The translations under genes and the position numbers were made by a program. Under the pieces are notes generated by a model. It did no database searches. It was not told the origin of the DNA and saw only the letters and a list, made by a program, of their open reading frames with translations. DNA of 28,685 bases from Candidatus Saccharibacteria bacterium UBA6209 (GTDB taxonomy: Bacteria; Patescibacteriota; Saccharimonadia; Saccharimonadales; Saccharimonadaceae): NCBI GenBank assembly GCA_905370345.1, contig CAJPKE010000008.1, positions 1 through 28,685 of the forward strand, written 5' to 3'. Numbering within the stretch: position 1 is the first letter of the stretch; each line of letters starts with the position of its first letter. This document shows positions 15,359-22,336 of this stretch, in pieces.

Positions 15359-15430
15359 AGCCCGCAGAAAGGAAACAGCTTGCCTGGAAGGCTATAAAGC
15401 CTCGGTAGCGCCTTTCTGCGGGCTGTTTTC
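15359..15430 (+). terminator. Very strong nested-hairpin terminator
   Basis: AGCCCGCAGAAAGG (15359-15372) and CCTTTCTGCGGGCT (15411-15424) form a perfect 14-bp stem starting at the stop codon of the small gene, followed by GTTTTCTTT. The 38-nt loop contains another hairpin (AGGC/GCCT around TATAAA). It is longer and more structured than a plain terminator. Confidence 0.85.
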
Positions 15431-15437
15431 TTTGCAT

Positions 15438-15462
15438 AAAAAAATCGCCCAAAATGGACGAT
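15438..15462 (-). terminator. Intrinsic terminator of the tRNA-Leu gene
   Basis: On the minus strand ATCGTCC pairs with GGGCGAT across ATTTT, followed by a run of T, about 20 nt past the tRNA 3' end. It faces the plus-strand terminator at 15359-15430. Confidence 0.85.
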
Positions 15463-15481
15463 TATCACCTGAAGCTGCCTC

Positions 15482-15568
15482 TGGTACCGCGGGCCGGACT
15501 TGAACCGGCACGAGCTATTGCTCACCAGATTTTGAGTCTAGCGCGTCTACCAATTCCGCCACCGCGGC
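15482..15568 (-). tRNA. tRNA-Leu (anticodon CAA)
   Basis: An 87-nt class II tRNA. The acceptor stem is GCCGCGG paired with CCGCGGT (closing G-U pair), and the 3' CCA is encoded. The D arm contains AATTGGTAGAC. The anticodon stem CTAGA/TCTGG has loop CTCAAAA, giving anticodon CAA, which reads UUG. A long variable arm (TGAGC/GCTCG) and the T arm GCCGG-TTCAAGT-CCGGC complete the fold. It has its own promoter and terminator. Confidence 0.96.
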
Positions 15569-15596
15569 ACAAGAGAACGCTCCAAGCTACCGTATA

Positions 15597-15605
15597 ATTG
15601 TAACA
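15597..15605 (-). promoter_or_regulatory. Probable tRNA-Leu promoter
   Basis: The minus strand reads TGTTACAAT, an extended -10, about 28 nt above the mature tRNA 5' end, leaving a short precursor leader for RNase P to remove. Confidence 0.5.
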
Positions 15606-15650
15606 CAACCAGCAATTTCTCACAAGCACGACTTTTATTTGATATCAATT

Positions 15651-15661
15651 TGACGTATAAT
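15651..15661 (+). promoter_or_regulatory. Promoter of the sortase gene
   Basis: TATAAT at 15656-15661, preceded by TGACG, ends 10 nt before the ATG at 15672. An in-frame ATG at 15660 overlaps this hexamer, so it should lie upstream of the transcript and cannot be the start. Confidence 0.6.
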
Positions 15662-15671
15662 GAAAGAAGTT

Positions 15672-17075
15672 ATGTATCCGACGGATGATCAATCAAACGG
15701 TCGAGTGGGCATGCCGGTATCAGATCAGCGCCGATCTTTCACGCCGCCAACTCGCGACTCAGCAGCCTCACGAAATGCCGCTGCTGATGTTATTCGTGGG
15801 CAACTTGACGCCATTTATTCCAGAACAGAAGAGCAAAATTCTGCGCCAGAAAAAGCTCAGCCGCAATCATTTTCCGCTCAATTACAATCAAAACCCGAAG
15901 TCCGATCAGAACAGCCTAAGGCACAAATACCCAAACCTCAGCAAGCTTCAACAACACCACAGCCAGATCTGAAAAAAGACTCTGCTAATCACGCTATGCA
16001 AACGGCGCCAATTGCCCAAGCCCAGATTCAGCCAAAGCCACAAATTAACAATTCCGCTCCCGTAAACCAAACCGCTCAAACTCAAAATTCAACCATCCAC
16101 ACTCAAGTTTCAGCCGACCAATGGAAGCAATACCACAGTGCTTGGCAGAAATATTATCAGATGTATTACGAGCGTTACTATGCTGGCGACATTGCAGCAA
16201 AAAACCGTGAAATTTCTCGATTGACGAAGGAAAATCAGAATATCACGCCAGTAATCAGCGAAGACGAGCCTCTGGACCCACAAAAAGCAGCCATAAAAGA
16301 ACTCCGCAGTCAAATTCAGCAAAAGGTTCGCGACTCCGCAAATAAAGTAAAAAAATCCCGACATTTTGTTCCGGCGATTGCCGGATTATCGGTGTTATTA
16401 GTCTTCATGTTTTTGCAATATAACCGCGTTATTTTCGGCGCGGTCGCAGCTTACACAACGCCTGGCGCAATTAACCCGCAAAACATCATCGTTGATGCCT
16501 CCACTGACGTAACTGTCGGACCTGAACCTAGGATTATTATTCCAAAGATTAATGTTGACGCGCCAGTTATTTACGGCGCCGCTAGCGACACGAAATCGCA
16601 ATCAAAAGCCATGGAGAAGGGAGTAGCTCACTTTTCAATTCCTGGCGCCAGTGCCGTGCCAGGCGAAGTCGGAAATGCCGTATTTGCCGCCCACTCCAGT
16701 AACGACGCTTTTGCTGGCGGCGATTATAAATTCGTCTTTGCTCAGAATGAAAAGTTGGTCAAGGGCGACATTATTTACATGAATTACAACGAGAAACGCT
16801 ACACTTATAAAATAACATCAACAGAAGTTGTTATGCCGACCGAAGTTTCAAAAGTTCAGATTAATACAGATAAACCAATGCTAACACTTGTAAGCTGTGT
16901 GCCTTTAGGAACCGCAGAAAAACGACTTCTTATCTTCGCAGAACAAATCAGCCCAGACCCAAGCAAAGCCACTGCGACGTCAGAATCCAGCTCAAATCAG
17001 CAGCAAAGCAACAACTCAAATATTCCAGGAAAACCCGAGCCGACTTTGCTTGAAAAATTATTCGGTGGTCGATAA
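15672..17075 (+). CDS. Sortase with long cytoplasmic Gln/Pro-rich N-terminus
   Basis: A membrane transpeptidase that would link proteins to the cell surface. It has 467 residues from the ATG at 15672. Residues 1-150 are low-complexity (Gln, Pro, Ala, Ser). A Tyr-rich and charged helical segment (about 150-225) follows, then one membrane helix (about 233-255), then the sortase barrel. Active-site residues in order are His341 (AAHSS), Cys409 (TLVSC) and Arg418 (AEKRLLIF). Short sortases lack such a large cytoplasmic extension, so it may dock a partner. The subclass (C/D/E-like) is not certain. No LPxTG substrate is evident in the window. Confidence 0.9.
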   Translation: MYPTDDQSNGRVGMPVSDQRRSFTPPTRDSAASRNAAADVIRGQLDAIYSRTEEQNSAPEKAQPQSFSAQLQSKPEVRSEQPKAQIPKPQQASTTPQPDLKKDSANHAMQTAPIAQAQIQPKPQINNSAPVNQTAQTQNSTIHTQVSADQWKQYHSAWQKYYQMYYERYYAGDIAAKNREISRLTKENQNITPVISEDEPLDPQKAAIKELRSQIQQKVRDSANKVKKSRHFVPAIAGLSVLLVFMFLQYNRVIFGAVAAYTTPGAINPQNIIVDASTDVTVGPEPRIIIPKINVDAPVIYGAASDTKSQSKAMEKGVAHFSIPGASAVPGEVGNAVFAAHSSNDAFAGGDYKFVFAQNEKLVKGDIIYMNYNEKRYTYKITSTEVVMPTEVSKVQINTDKPMLTLVSCVPLGTAEKRLLIFAEQISPDPSKATATSESSSNQQQSNNSNIPGKPEPTLLEKLFGGR

Positions 17076-17083
17076 ATTATCTA

Positions 17084-18580
17084 TTAATTGAACAGCCCAA
17101 CAGATCCATTGTCCATATTCATTTTACTCAGGACAAATTTTCCAGAAGCGTTGGTCGTCAATCCGTAAACGTATCGCTGATTCGAGGACAAAACAGAATC
17201 CAAACCAGGTTTAACGCTTATCAGCGTATGAGCGTTCGTGCCGTCAAACTCGCGAATCTCCATTTTTCCTGACGCAGAAACGCTACGAATATAGAAATTG
17301 TCAAGCCACTTCACTTCCTGCGCCACGCCAATATTAAACGCGCTCGACAATTCTTTACGCTCCAAATCATAAGTCTGCAGCATAGCGCCGTTTTGTGCCA
17401 CGATAAATCGCCCAGCATTGTCCATCATCACGTTAGTAGTCGCATTATCGGTTTTAATAATCTTCGCCGTTTTTAAGAACTCTTTTTGGCGGTCCTTAGA
17501 GTCTGAAATGTCGCCTCTGTAAATTGTCATATTTTTGCCATCAGTCAAGACCACGGTGTCTTTATTGAAATAGCGAGAAATTCGAATTACCGGGGTAGAA
17601 TCAGTAGCAAAAGTGCCGATCACAAACGGCTCTTTCCAATCTCGCTTCCAAATTCCTGCCACTTTTTTACCGTCAACAGTAGCCGCATAAGATAGACGAT
17701 CGTCGCCGTAAAGCTTGAAAGATTCGACGCCAACTAAAATTGGGCTGGAAATTGTCGAGCTATCAAGATCAACTCGCCTCAATTCGCCAGTTTCCTGCAA
17801 AGCGTAAACCGTGTGCCCGCCAGTCCCCGCAAAGCTGATTTGCTTAATTGCAAAACCAGTCATCGCCGTTACGTCGGTAATTTTCTCTGGATTTTCTCTA
17901 TCAAAAACCAGCCACTGCACGCCTGTAGTGTTATTTTCCGCTGGATACGAATGCTTCACTAGCGCATAACGAGAATCGCGGTCCCACTCCGACACGGTAA
18001 ACGTATGATTGTCAGAAGACAGGGAATAGCCAGCCAAAACGCTTACGCTTAATGCGTGTTCCGTGAACTTTTCCTTATCTTTGTTCGTGTCGCGAATGTC
18101 GCCAATTGTTAAAATTGGAGTTTTATCTTTAACACCAAATCCCATCAAGAAATTACCAGCTGGCGACAGAGAAACGGATTGTAATGAATCGAACGTTTTT
18201 ACTTCGGTGGTTTCGCGTTTTGTCGGAATCAGTCTGGCGTAATTCAAATTCGTCACGGTATCAGATTTGATATTCAACGTTTTTTGCCACGGTTCGTATT
18301 TATCCAATTTCATCGAAAAAGTGTGTTTACCAGGAAGAACGGTGCTTTTCGTCGGAGTGCGGCGCAGCTCCATATCGTCAACATAAACCAGTGCCCCGCC
18401 AGGATGTGATTCATATTGGACAAGTCCAGTCTGTTGCAATTCTTTCGTATTTGGATCAAACGTATAGCCGAGCATTCTAAAAGTCAAAAACGTAAGGAGA
18501 ATTATAAGTGATAATGTCATCAGCGTATACACAAAGGTCCGCCGTGCGAGCTCTTTAGTGCGATTCTTTTTCTGGTACAT
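17084..18580 (-). CDS. Membrane-anchored PEGA-domain protein with beta-propeller-like repeats
   Basis: 498 residues. The N-terminus is basic (MYQKKNRTKELARR), and one membrane helix spans about residues 15-37. A PEGA domain follows (about 54-115: YESHPGGALVYVDDMELRRTP, then LPGKHTFSMKLDKYEPW). The remaining 380 residues are repeated beta strands of the kind seen in propeller folds, with phrases such as SVSLSPAGNFLMGFG and YALVKHSYP. It probably faces outward and binds envelope components. No enzyme motif was seen. The gene is convergent with the sortase, with 8 nt between the stops. It is leaderless from the -10 at 18591-18596. Confidence 0.8.
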   Translation of the reverse strand: MYQKKNRTKELARRTFVYTLMTLSLIILLTFLTFRMLGYTFDPNTKELQQTGLVQYESHPGGALVYVDDMELRRTPTKSTVLPGKHTFSMKLDKYEPWQKTLNIKSDTVTNLNYARLIPTKRETTEVKTFDSLQSVSLSPAGNFLMGFGVKDKTPILTIGDIRDTNKDKEKFTEHALSVSVLAGYSLSSDNHTFTVSEWDRDSRYALVKHSYPAENNTTGVQWLVFDRENPEKITDVTAMTGFAIKQISFAGTGGHTVYALQETGELRRVDLDSSTISSPILVGVESFKLYGDDRLSYAATVDGKKVAGIWKRDWKEPFVIGTFATDSTPVIRISRYFNKDTVVLTDGKNMTIYRGDISDSKDRQKEFLKTAKIIKTDNATTNVMMDNAGRFIVAQNGAMLQTYDLERKELSSAFNIGVAQEVKWLDNFYIRSVSASGKMEIREFDGTNAHTLISVKPGLDSVLSSNQRYVYGLTTNASGKFVLSKMNMDNGSVGLFN

Positions 18581-18590
18581 AATTACGGAA

Positions 18591-18599
18591 ATTATAACA
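18591..18599 (-). promoter_or_regulatory. Promoter of the PEGA-protein gene
   Basis: The minus strand reads TGTTATAAT, a consensus extended -10 ending 10 nt before the ATG at 18580. Confidence 0.65.
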
Positions 18600-18636
18600 T
18601 ATTTTTACACTTGAAAAAACCTTAGGCGATTTGTAA

Positions 18637-18667
18637 TATAATATACAGGAATAAACATTAGGGGGAT
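18637..18667 (+). promoter_or_regulatory. -10 element and ribosome site of the DUF4367-like gene
   Basis: TATAAT at 18637-18642 is followed by a short leader carrying AGGGGGAT (18660-18667) just before the ATG at 18670. This is one of the few first genes here with a clear Shine-Dalgarno site. Confidence 0.55.
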
Positions 18668-18669
18668 TA

Positions 18670-19692
18670 ATGGCAAGTAAAAACTACGTGGTTATCAATG
18701 GACGAGCTTACAATACTGTCACTGGAATGGTGATGGATGATATTAAGATTGAAAAATCTGAAATAGAAAAAGAACAATCAATCAGTAAGCGTGGTGCATC
18801 TGTATCAAATATTCACGCCGCACACGTTCAGAAATCCAGCACGTTAAATCGTCGGCACGTTAAAATGCCGCAGCGTACGCCATTGGCCGCCAAACCCCAG
18901 AAAGCTCGCGTCGACGTGAAGCAACATATCGCCGTGAAGAAGTTTTCTACGCCAATTGTTAGCAAGCCAGCCCCTCAGAAAATTGCCATTAACCGCCCAG
19001 CCGAAGCTCACCCCGTTACTCGTCGCGCCCAACAAAGAACTCTTAGCGTTAACACTAAATTGCGAAAAGAACGCCAGCCTCTGGCTATGAATAACAATCC
19101 GCTTGTCGCCGTCGCTCCGCAAAAAATAGAAAAGCCAGTCGCAAAAACCGCTCATCAATTGAAAAATGAAGCAATCGAGAAAGCTCTGTCAAATGAGATT
19201 ATCAGCAATAAAAAAGCACGTCGACGCCAGAAAAAAGGCGGCGCCTTGCGTTGGTTGAACACGTTTTCTGTTGGCTTTGCAGTGATGCTACTCGGTGGCT
19301 ATTTAACATACCTGAGTATGCCAAATATCTCTATAAAAATGGCAGCCGTTCAATCAGGAATTGATGCCAAATACCCAAGCTATAAGCCAGACGGCTACGC
19401 ATTAAACGGACCTATCAAATTCAAATCAGGCGAAGTCACCATGAAATACGCCTACGCCGACGGAAGTTCAGGGTACACCATAACTCAGCAAAAAAGCGGC
19501 TGGAATTCATCAGCAGTGAAAGAATTCTTCTCTGATAAACACAAGAATCCAAACACCACGATGATCGACGGATTGACAATTTACAGTGGCGGAAAAGAAG
19601 CGGCTTGGGTGAACGGCGGGATTTTATATCAAATCAGTGGCGACGCGAACCTCTCAAGCAGTCAAATTGAAAAAATTGCCACTAGTTTGTAA
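18670..19692 (+). CDS. Single-pass membrane protein with basic N-terminus and DUF4367-like C-terminal domain
   Basis: 340 residues. The first 190 are low-complexity and strongly basic (Lys, Arg, Gln, Ala, Pro) and should be cytoplasmic. After KKARRRQKKGG comes a membrane helix at about 200-218. The outer part (about 225-340) shows YAYADGSSGYTITQQKS, then TTMIDGLTIYSGGKEAAWVNGGILYQISGDANLSSSQIEKIATSL. That pattern fits the DUF4367 domain found in anti-sigma-factor-like and LolA-like surface proteins. The basic N-terminus could bind nucleic acid or acidic lipid, which is only a guess. It lies divergent from the PEGA gene and upstream of gltX. Confidence 0.72.
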   Translation: MASKNYVVINGRAYNTVTGMVMDDIKIEKSEIEKEQSISKRGASVSNIHAAHVQKSSTLNRRHVKMPQRTPLAAKPQKARVDVKQHIAVKKFSTPIVSKPAPQKIAINRPAEAHPVTRRAQQRTLSVNTKLRKERQPLAMNNNPLVAVAPQKIEKPVAKTAHQLKNEAIEKALSNEIISNKKARRRQKKGGALRWLNTFSVGFAVMLLGGYLTYLSMPNISIKMAAVQSGIDAKYPSYKPDGYALNGPIKFKSGEVTMKYAYADGSSGYTITQQKSGWNSSAVKEFFSDKHKNPNTTMIDGLTIYSGGKEAAWVNGGILYQISGDANLSSSQIEKIATSL

Positions 19693-19706
19693 CTCATCAG
19701 ATAACG

Positions 19707-19715
19707 TGCTACAAT
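19707..19715 (+). promoter_or_regulatory. Promoter of gltX
   Basis: TGCTACAAT, an extended -10, ends 6 nt before the ATG at 19722, predicting a leaderless gltX message. Confidence 0.6.
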
Positions 19716-19721
19716 TCACTC

Positions 19722-21191
19722 ATGACTATTAGAACTCGTTTTGCACCAAGTCCGACTGGCTATATGCACGTCGGCGGTATGCGTACTGCGCTATTCGCTT
19801 GGCTCATCACCCGACAGTCAAATGGAAAGTTCATTCTGCGCATAGAAGATACCGACCAAAAAAGGGAAGTGTCTGGCAGCGAAGAACATATTTATGAATG
19901 CCTGAGGTGGCTTGACCTTGTGCCAGACGAAGGACCTGACAATTTTGGCGGCGAATTTGGACCGTACAAACAGTCAGAACGGCTTGACATTTACCAGAAA
20001 TATGCACAAAAACTCATTGACGCTGGCCGCGCTTATGCTGATCCGTATACGCCAGAGCAACTAGATGCTTTTCGTGAAGAAGCCAAAGCCCATAAAAAAC
20101 CTTTTTTGTACCGTGATTACCGCCCGGAGAACCCGCCGACCTGGGATGGCAGCCAGCCGCTACGCTTTCGTTCAGAGCCGAAAGCTTATACCTGGCACGA
20201 CGAAGTCATGGGCGAAATGTACGCCGGCCCAGAGGTAATTGACGATTTTATATTAATAAAGTCCGATGGCTTTCCGACTTACAACTTTGCGCACATTGTC
20301 GATGACGCCGAAATGGGAATCACCCACGTTATCCGCGGGCAAGAGTTCCTTGCCAGCACGCCCAAATACCTTAATCTCTACGATGCGCTAGGTATACCTC
20401 GGCCAATATTCGCCTCGGTGCCGCCGATCATGAACGAACAGGGCACTAAGAAATTGGCCAAACGCGACGGCGCTAAAGACATCCTAGCCTACAGAGAGGA
20501 GGGCTATCTGACAGACGCCATGCTCAATTTCCTCGCCAGCCTGGGATGGAATGACGGCACCGAACAGGAAGTCTTCACCAGAGACGAATTGATCGAAAAA
20601 TTCAGCCTGAAACGCGTCCAAAAATCAGGCGCGCGATTTGACGAAAAACGCTTGCTGTGGCTTAACGGCGCTCATATACGCAATACTCCTGTCGATAAGC
20701 TTTACGAGTATGTGTCGCCACGGGAAGATAACCCGCAAGAAGACGGGAAACAGACTGGTTTCTGGCCGGAATCCGCCTACGCCCCAAACATAACTAAGGA
20801 ATACCGCATGAAAGTGCTGACTTTAGCGCAAGACCGCCTGAAAATGTTTGAAGATTTACGCGGATTTGACTACTTTTTCGCGGATCCTGAAATTGACATG
20901 GAACTTATTGACGGAAATAAGCAACTTCGCAAATTGACCGACGACGAGCGACGAGAGTTATTGTCAATTGCTCGCCAAGAATTCGAGAAAATTACAGATT
21001 GGACGCCAGAGACAATTCAGAATTGCCTTAATGAATTACTGGAAACGACAGGGCAGAAGCCGGGGATTTTGTTTAGTCTGGTAAGAATTGTGACAACGTG
21101 GGCGCCGTTTAGTCCGCAACTTAACGACACGCTGGCGCTAATTGGCAAGAAAAAAACTCTGCAAAGAATCGATAATTATCTACAAAAATAG
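19722..21191 (+). CDS. gltX: Glutamyl-tRNA synthetase
   Basis: Class I synthetase charging tRNA with glutamate (tRNA-Gln as well if an amidotransferase is present elsewhere). It has 489 residues. The HIGH-type motif is in FAPSPTGYMHVGG near the start, and the KMSKS-type motif is KKLAKRDGA at about residue 243. FILRIEDTDQKR and FPTYNFAHIVDDAEMGITHVIRG are typical catalytic-core segments. The C-terminal helical anticodon-binding part ends QRIDNYL. Part of the catalytic region is GC-richer (one counted block at 20101-20160 is 63%) than the 3' end (42% at 20881-20940), which could mark old recombination or codon selection. Confidence 0.96.
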   Translation: MTIRTRFAPSPTGYMHVGGMRTALFAWLITRQSNGKFILRIEDTDQKREVSGSEEHIYECLRWLDLVPDEGPDNFGGEFGPYKQSERLDIYQKYAQKLIDAGRAYADPYTPEQLDAFREEAKAHKKPFLYRDYRPENPPTWDGSQPLRFRSEPKAYTWHDEVMGEMYAGPEVIDDFILIKSDGFPTYNFAHIVDDAEMGITHVIRGQEFLASTPKYLNLYDALGIPRPIFASVPPIMNEQGTKKLAKRDGAKDILAYREEGYLTDAMLNFLASLGWNDGTEQEVFTRDELIEKFSLKRVQKSGARFDEKRLLWLNGAHIRNTPVDKLYEYVSPREDNPQEDGKQTGFWPESAYAPNITKEYRMKVLTLAQDRLKMFEDLRGFDYFFADPEIDMELIDGNKQLRKLTDDERRELLSIARQEFEKITDWTPETIQNCLNELLETTGQKPGILFSLVRIVTTWAPFSPQLNDTLALIGKKKTLQRIDNYLQK

Positions 21192-21210
21192 TTTATTCGT
21201 GCGCCGAAAA

Positions 21211-21219
21211 TGCTATACT
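21211..21219 (+). promoter_or_regulatory. Promoter of the DUF3048-kinase-regulator operon
   Basis: TGCTATACT, an extended -10, ends 10 nt before the ATG at 21230. It appears to drive three genes in a row, with a leaderless first gene. Confidence 0.6.
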
Positions 21220-21229
21220 AAGCATAAGC

Positions 21230-22336
21230 ATGAATGTTGAAAAAATAGATAAATCAGGACAAAAAAAGAACGCTCGCTGGGAGTCGTTCAAAGAATGGGT
21301 AAAAAAGCATATTCTGGCGATTGTACTCGTGGTGAGCGCGATGGTTATTGCTGGAGTTTTCATAATTGCAATTCACTCCATAAAATACGAGCAGACCGCT
21401 AGCGTGGAACTGAAATTGCCAACTAAAAAACCCGCGCCGAAGAAGTTTTATTCGCCGCTAACTGGCGTGGAAATCGCGAACGAAGCCGCCGCGAAGTTGC
21501 CCGTAACTGGCGTGATGATTGAGAATAGTCCAGCCGCCAGACCGCAGTCAGGGCTGAAGAAAGCTGGCGTGGTTTATGAAGCCGTGGCGGAGGGCGGAAT
21601 TACTAGGTTTTTGGCTCTGTACCAGGGAGAAAAGCCGGCGTTAATTGGTCCAGTGCGAAGCTTAAGATTATACTATCTGAGCTGGGCGGCGCCGTATCAG
21701 GCGTCAATCGCACACGTTGGCGGAAGCCCAAACGCTTTATCTCAAGTCAGAAACGGCAATTATCGCGACATCGACCAGTTCTTTAACGACGGATCGTATT
21801 GGCGATCTCGCGACCGCTACGCGCCGCACAACGTCTATACTTCAGGAGAAAAACTTGACCAATTGAACAGCGAAAAAGGTTATAACAATTCCGAATTAAC
21901 CAGCTTCGCGCGAGCAGACGGCAAACCCGTCGAATCGCCAAACGCCACAACTGTAAACATAAACCTCAGCGGCTCTCTCTATAACACCTCATACGCCTAC
22001 GACAAGGCGTCGAATTCTTACCTCAGGAGCATGGCTGACGCGCCACACGCCGATAGAGAAGATGGGCAAATTGCCCCAAATACCGTTGTAGCTATGGAAG
22101 TTGGCGTTGAAGCTCGGGCTCAAAATTACGATGGTTACGAAGATGTCAAAACGACAGGATCCGGCAAAGCTTACATTTTCCAAAACGGCACAGTCGCCAC
22201 CGCCACTTGGTCAAAAGCAGACATAAATTCGCCGCTTAAATTGACAGACGAATCCGGAAAAGACGTCGCCTTAAATCGCGGACAAACATGGATTGCAGCC
22301 TTCACGCCAGGAAGGGGAAGTGTTTCATGGCAATAG
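21230..22336 (+). CDS. DUF3048 (YerB-like) membrane-anchored surface protein
   Basis: 368 residues with one membrane helix at about 29-51, then an external domain. The stretch SPLTGVEIANEAAAKLPVTGVMIENSPAARPQSGL and the following YEAVAEGGITRFLALYQG, GPVRSLRLYYLSWA and HVGGSPNAL are the signature of DUF3048 proteins such as Bacillus YerB. Their biochemical role is not firmly known. The second half has the expected beta-rich fold and ends PGRGSVSWQ. It is the first gene of an operon with a histidine kinase, overlapping it by 10 nt, so it may act as or near the kinase's sensor input. Confidence 0.88.
   Translation: MNVEKIDKSGQKKNARWESFKEWVKKHILAIVLVVSAMVIAGVFIIAIHSIKYEQTASVELKLPTKKPAPKKFYSPLTGVEIANEAAAKLPVTGVMIENSPAARPQSGLKKAGVVYEAVAEGGITRFLALYQGEKPALIGPVRSLRLYYLSWAAPYQASIAHVGGSPNALSQVRNGNYRDIDQFFNDGSYWRSRDRYAPHNVYTSGEKLDQLNSEKGYNNSELTSFARADGKPVESPNATTVNINLSGSLYNTSYAYDKASNSYLRSMADAPHADREDGQIAPNTVVAMEVGVEARAQNYDGYEDVKTTGSGKAYIFQNGTVATATWSKADINSPLKLTDESGKDVALNRGQTWIAAFTPGRGSVSWQ

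Noticed and set aside
15030..15430. The micro-gene transcript as a known structured RNA (tmRNA, RNase P RNA, SRP RNA)
   Set aside because: None of the conserved cores of these RNAs could be found, and the region contains a good ribosome site and reading frame.
15109..15525. Minus-strand frame of 138 codons across the GC-rich micro-gene
   Set aside because: It would run through the tRNA terminator and the plus-strand terminator. It has no ribosome site, and its composition mirrors the hydrophobic gene.
15359..15568. Integration (att) site at the tRNA-Leu 3' end
   Set aside because: No repeat of the tRNA 3' end was noticed near the micro-gene or elsewhere in the window, and no integrase is present.
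15660..15671. Start of the sortase at the earlier ATG
   Set aside because: That ATG overlaps the TATAAT -10 hexamer, so it would lie upstream of the transcript start.
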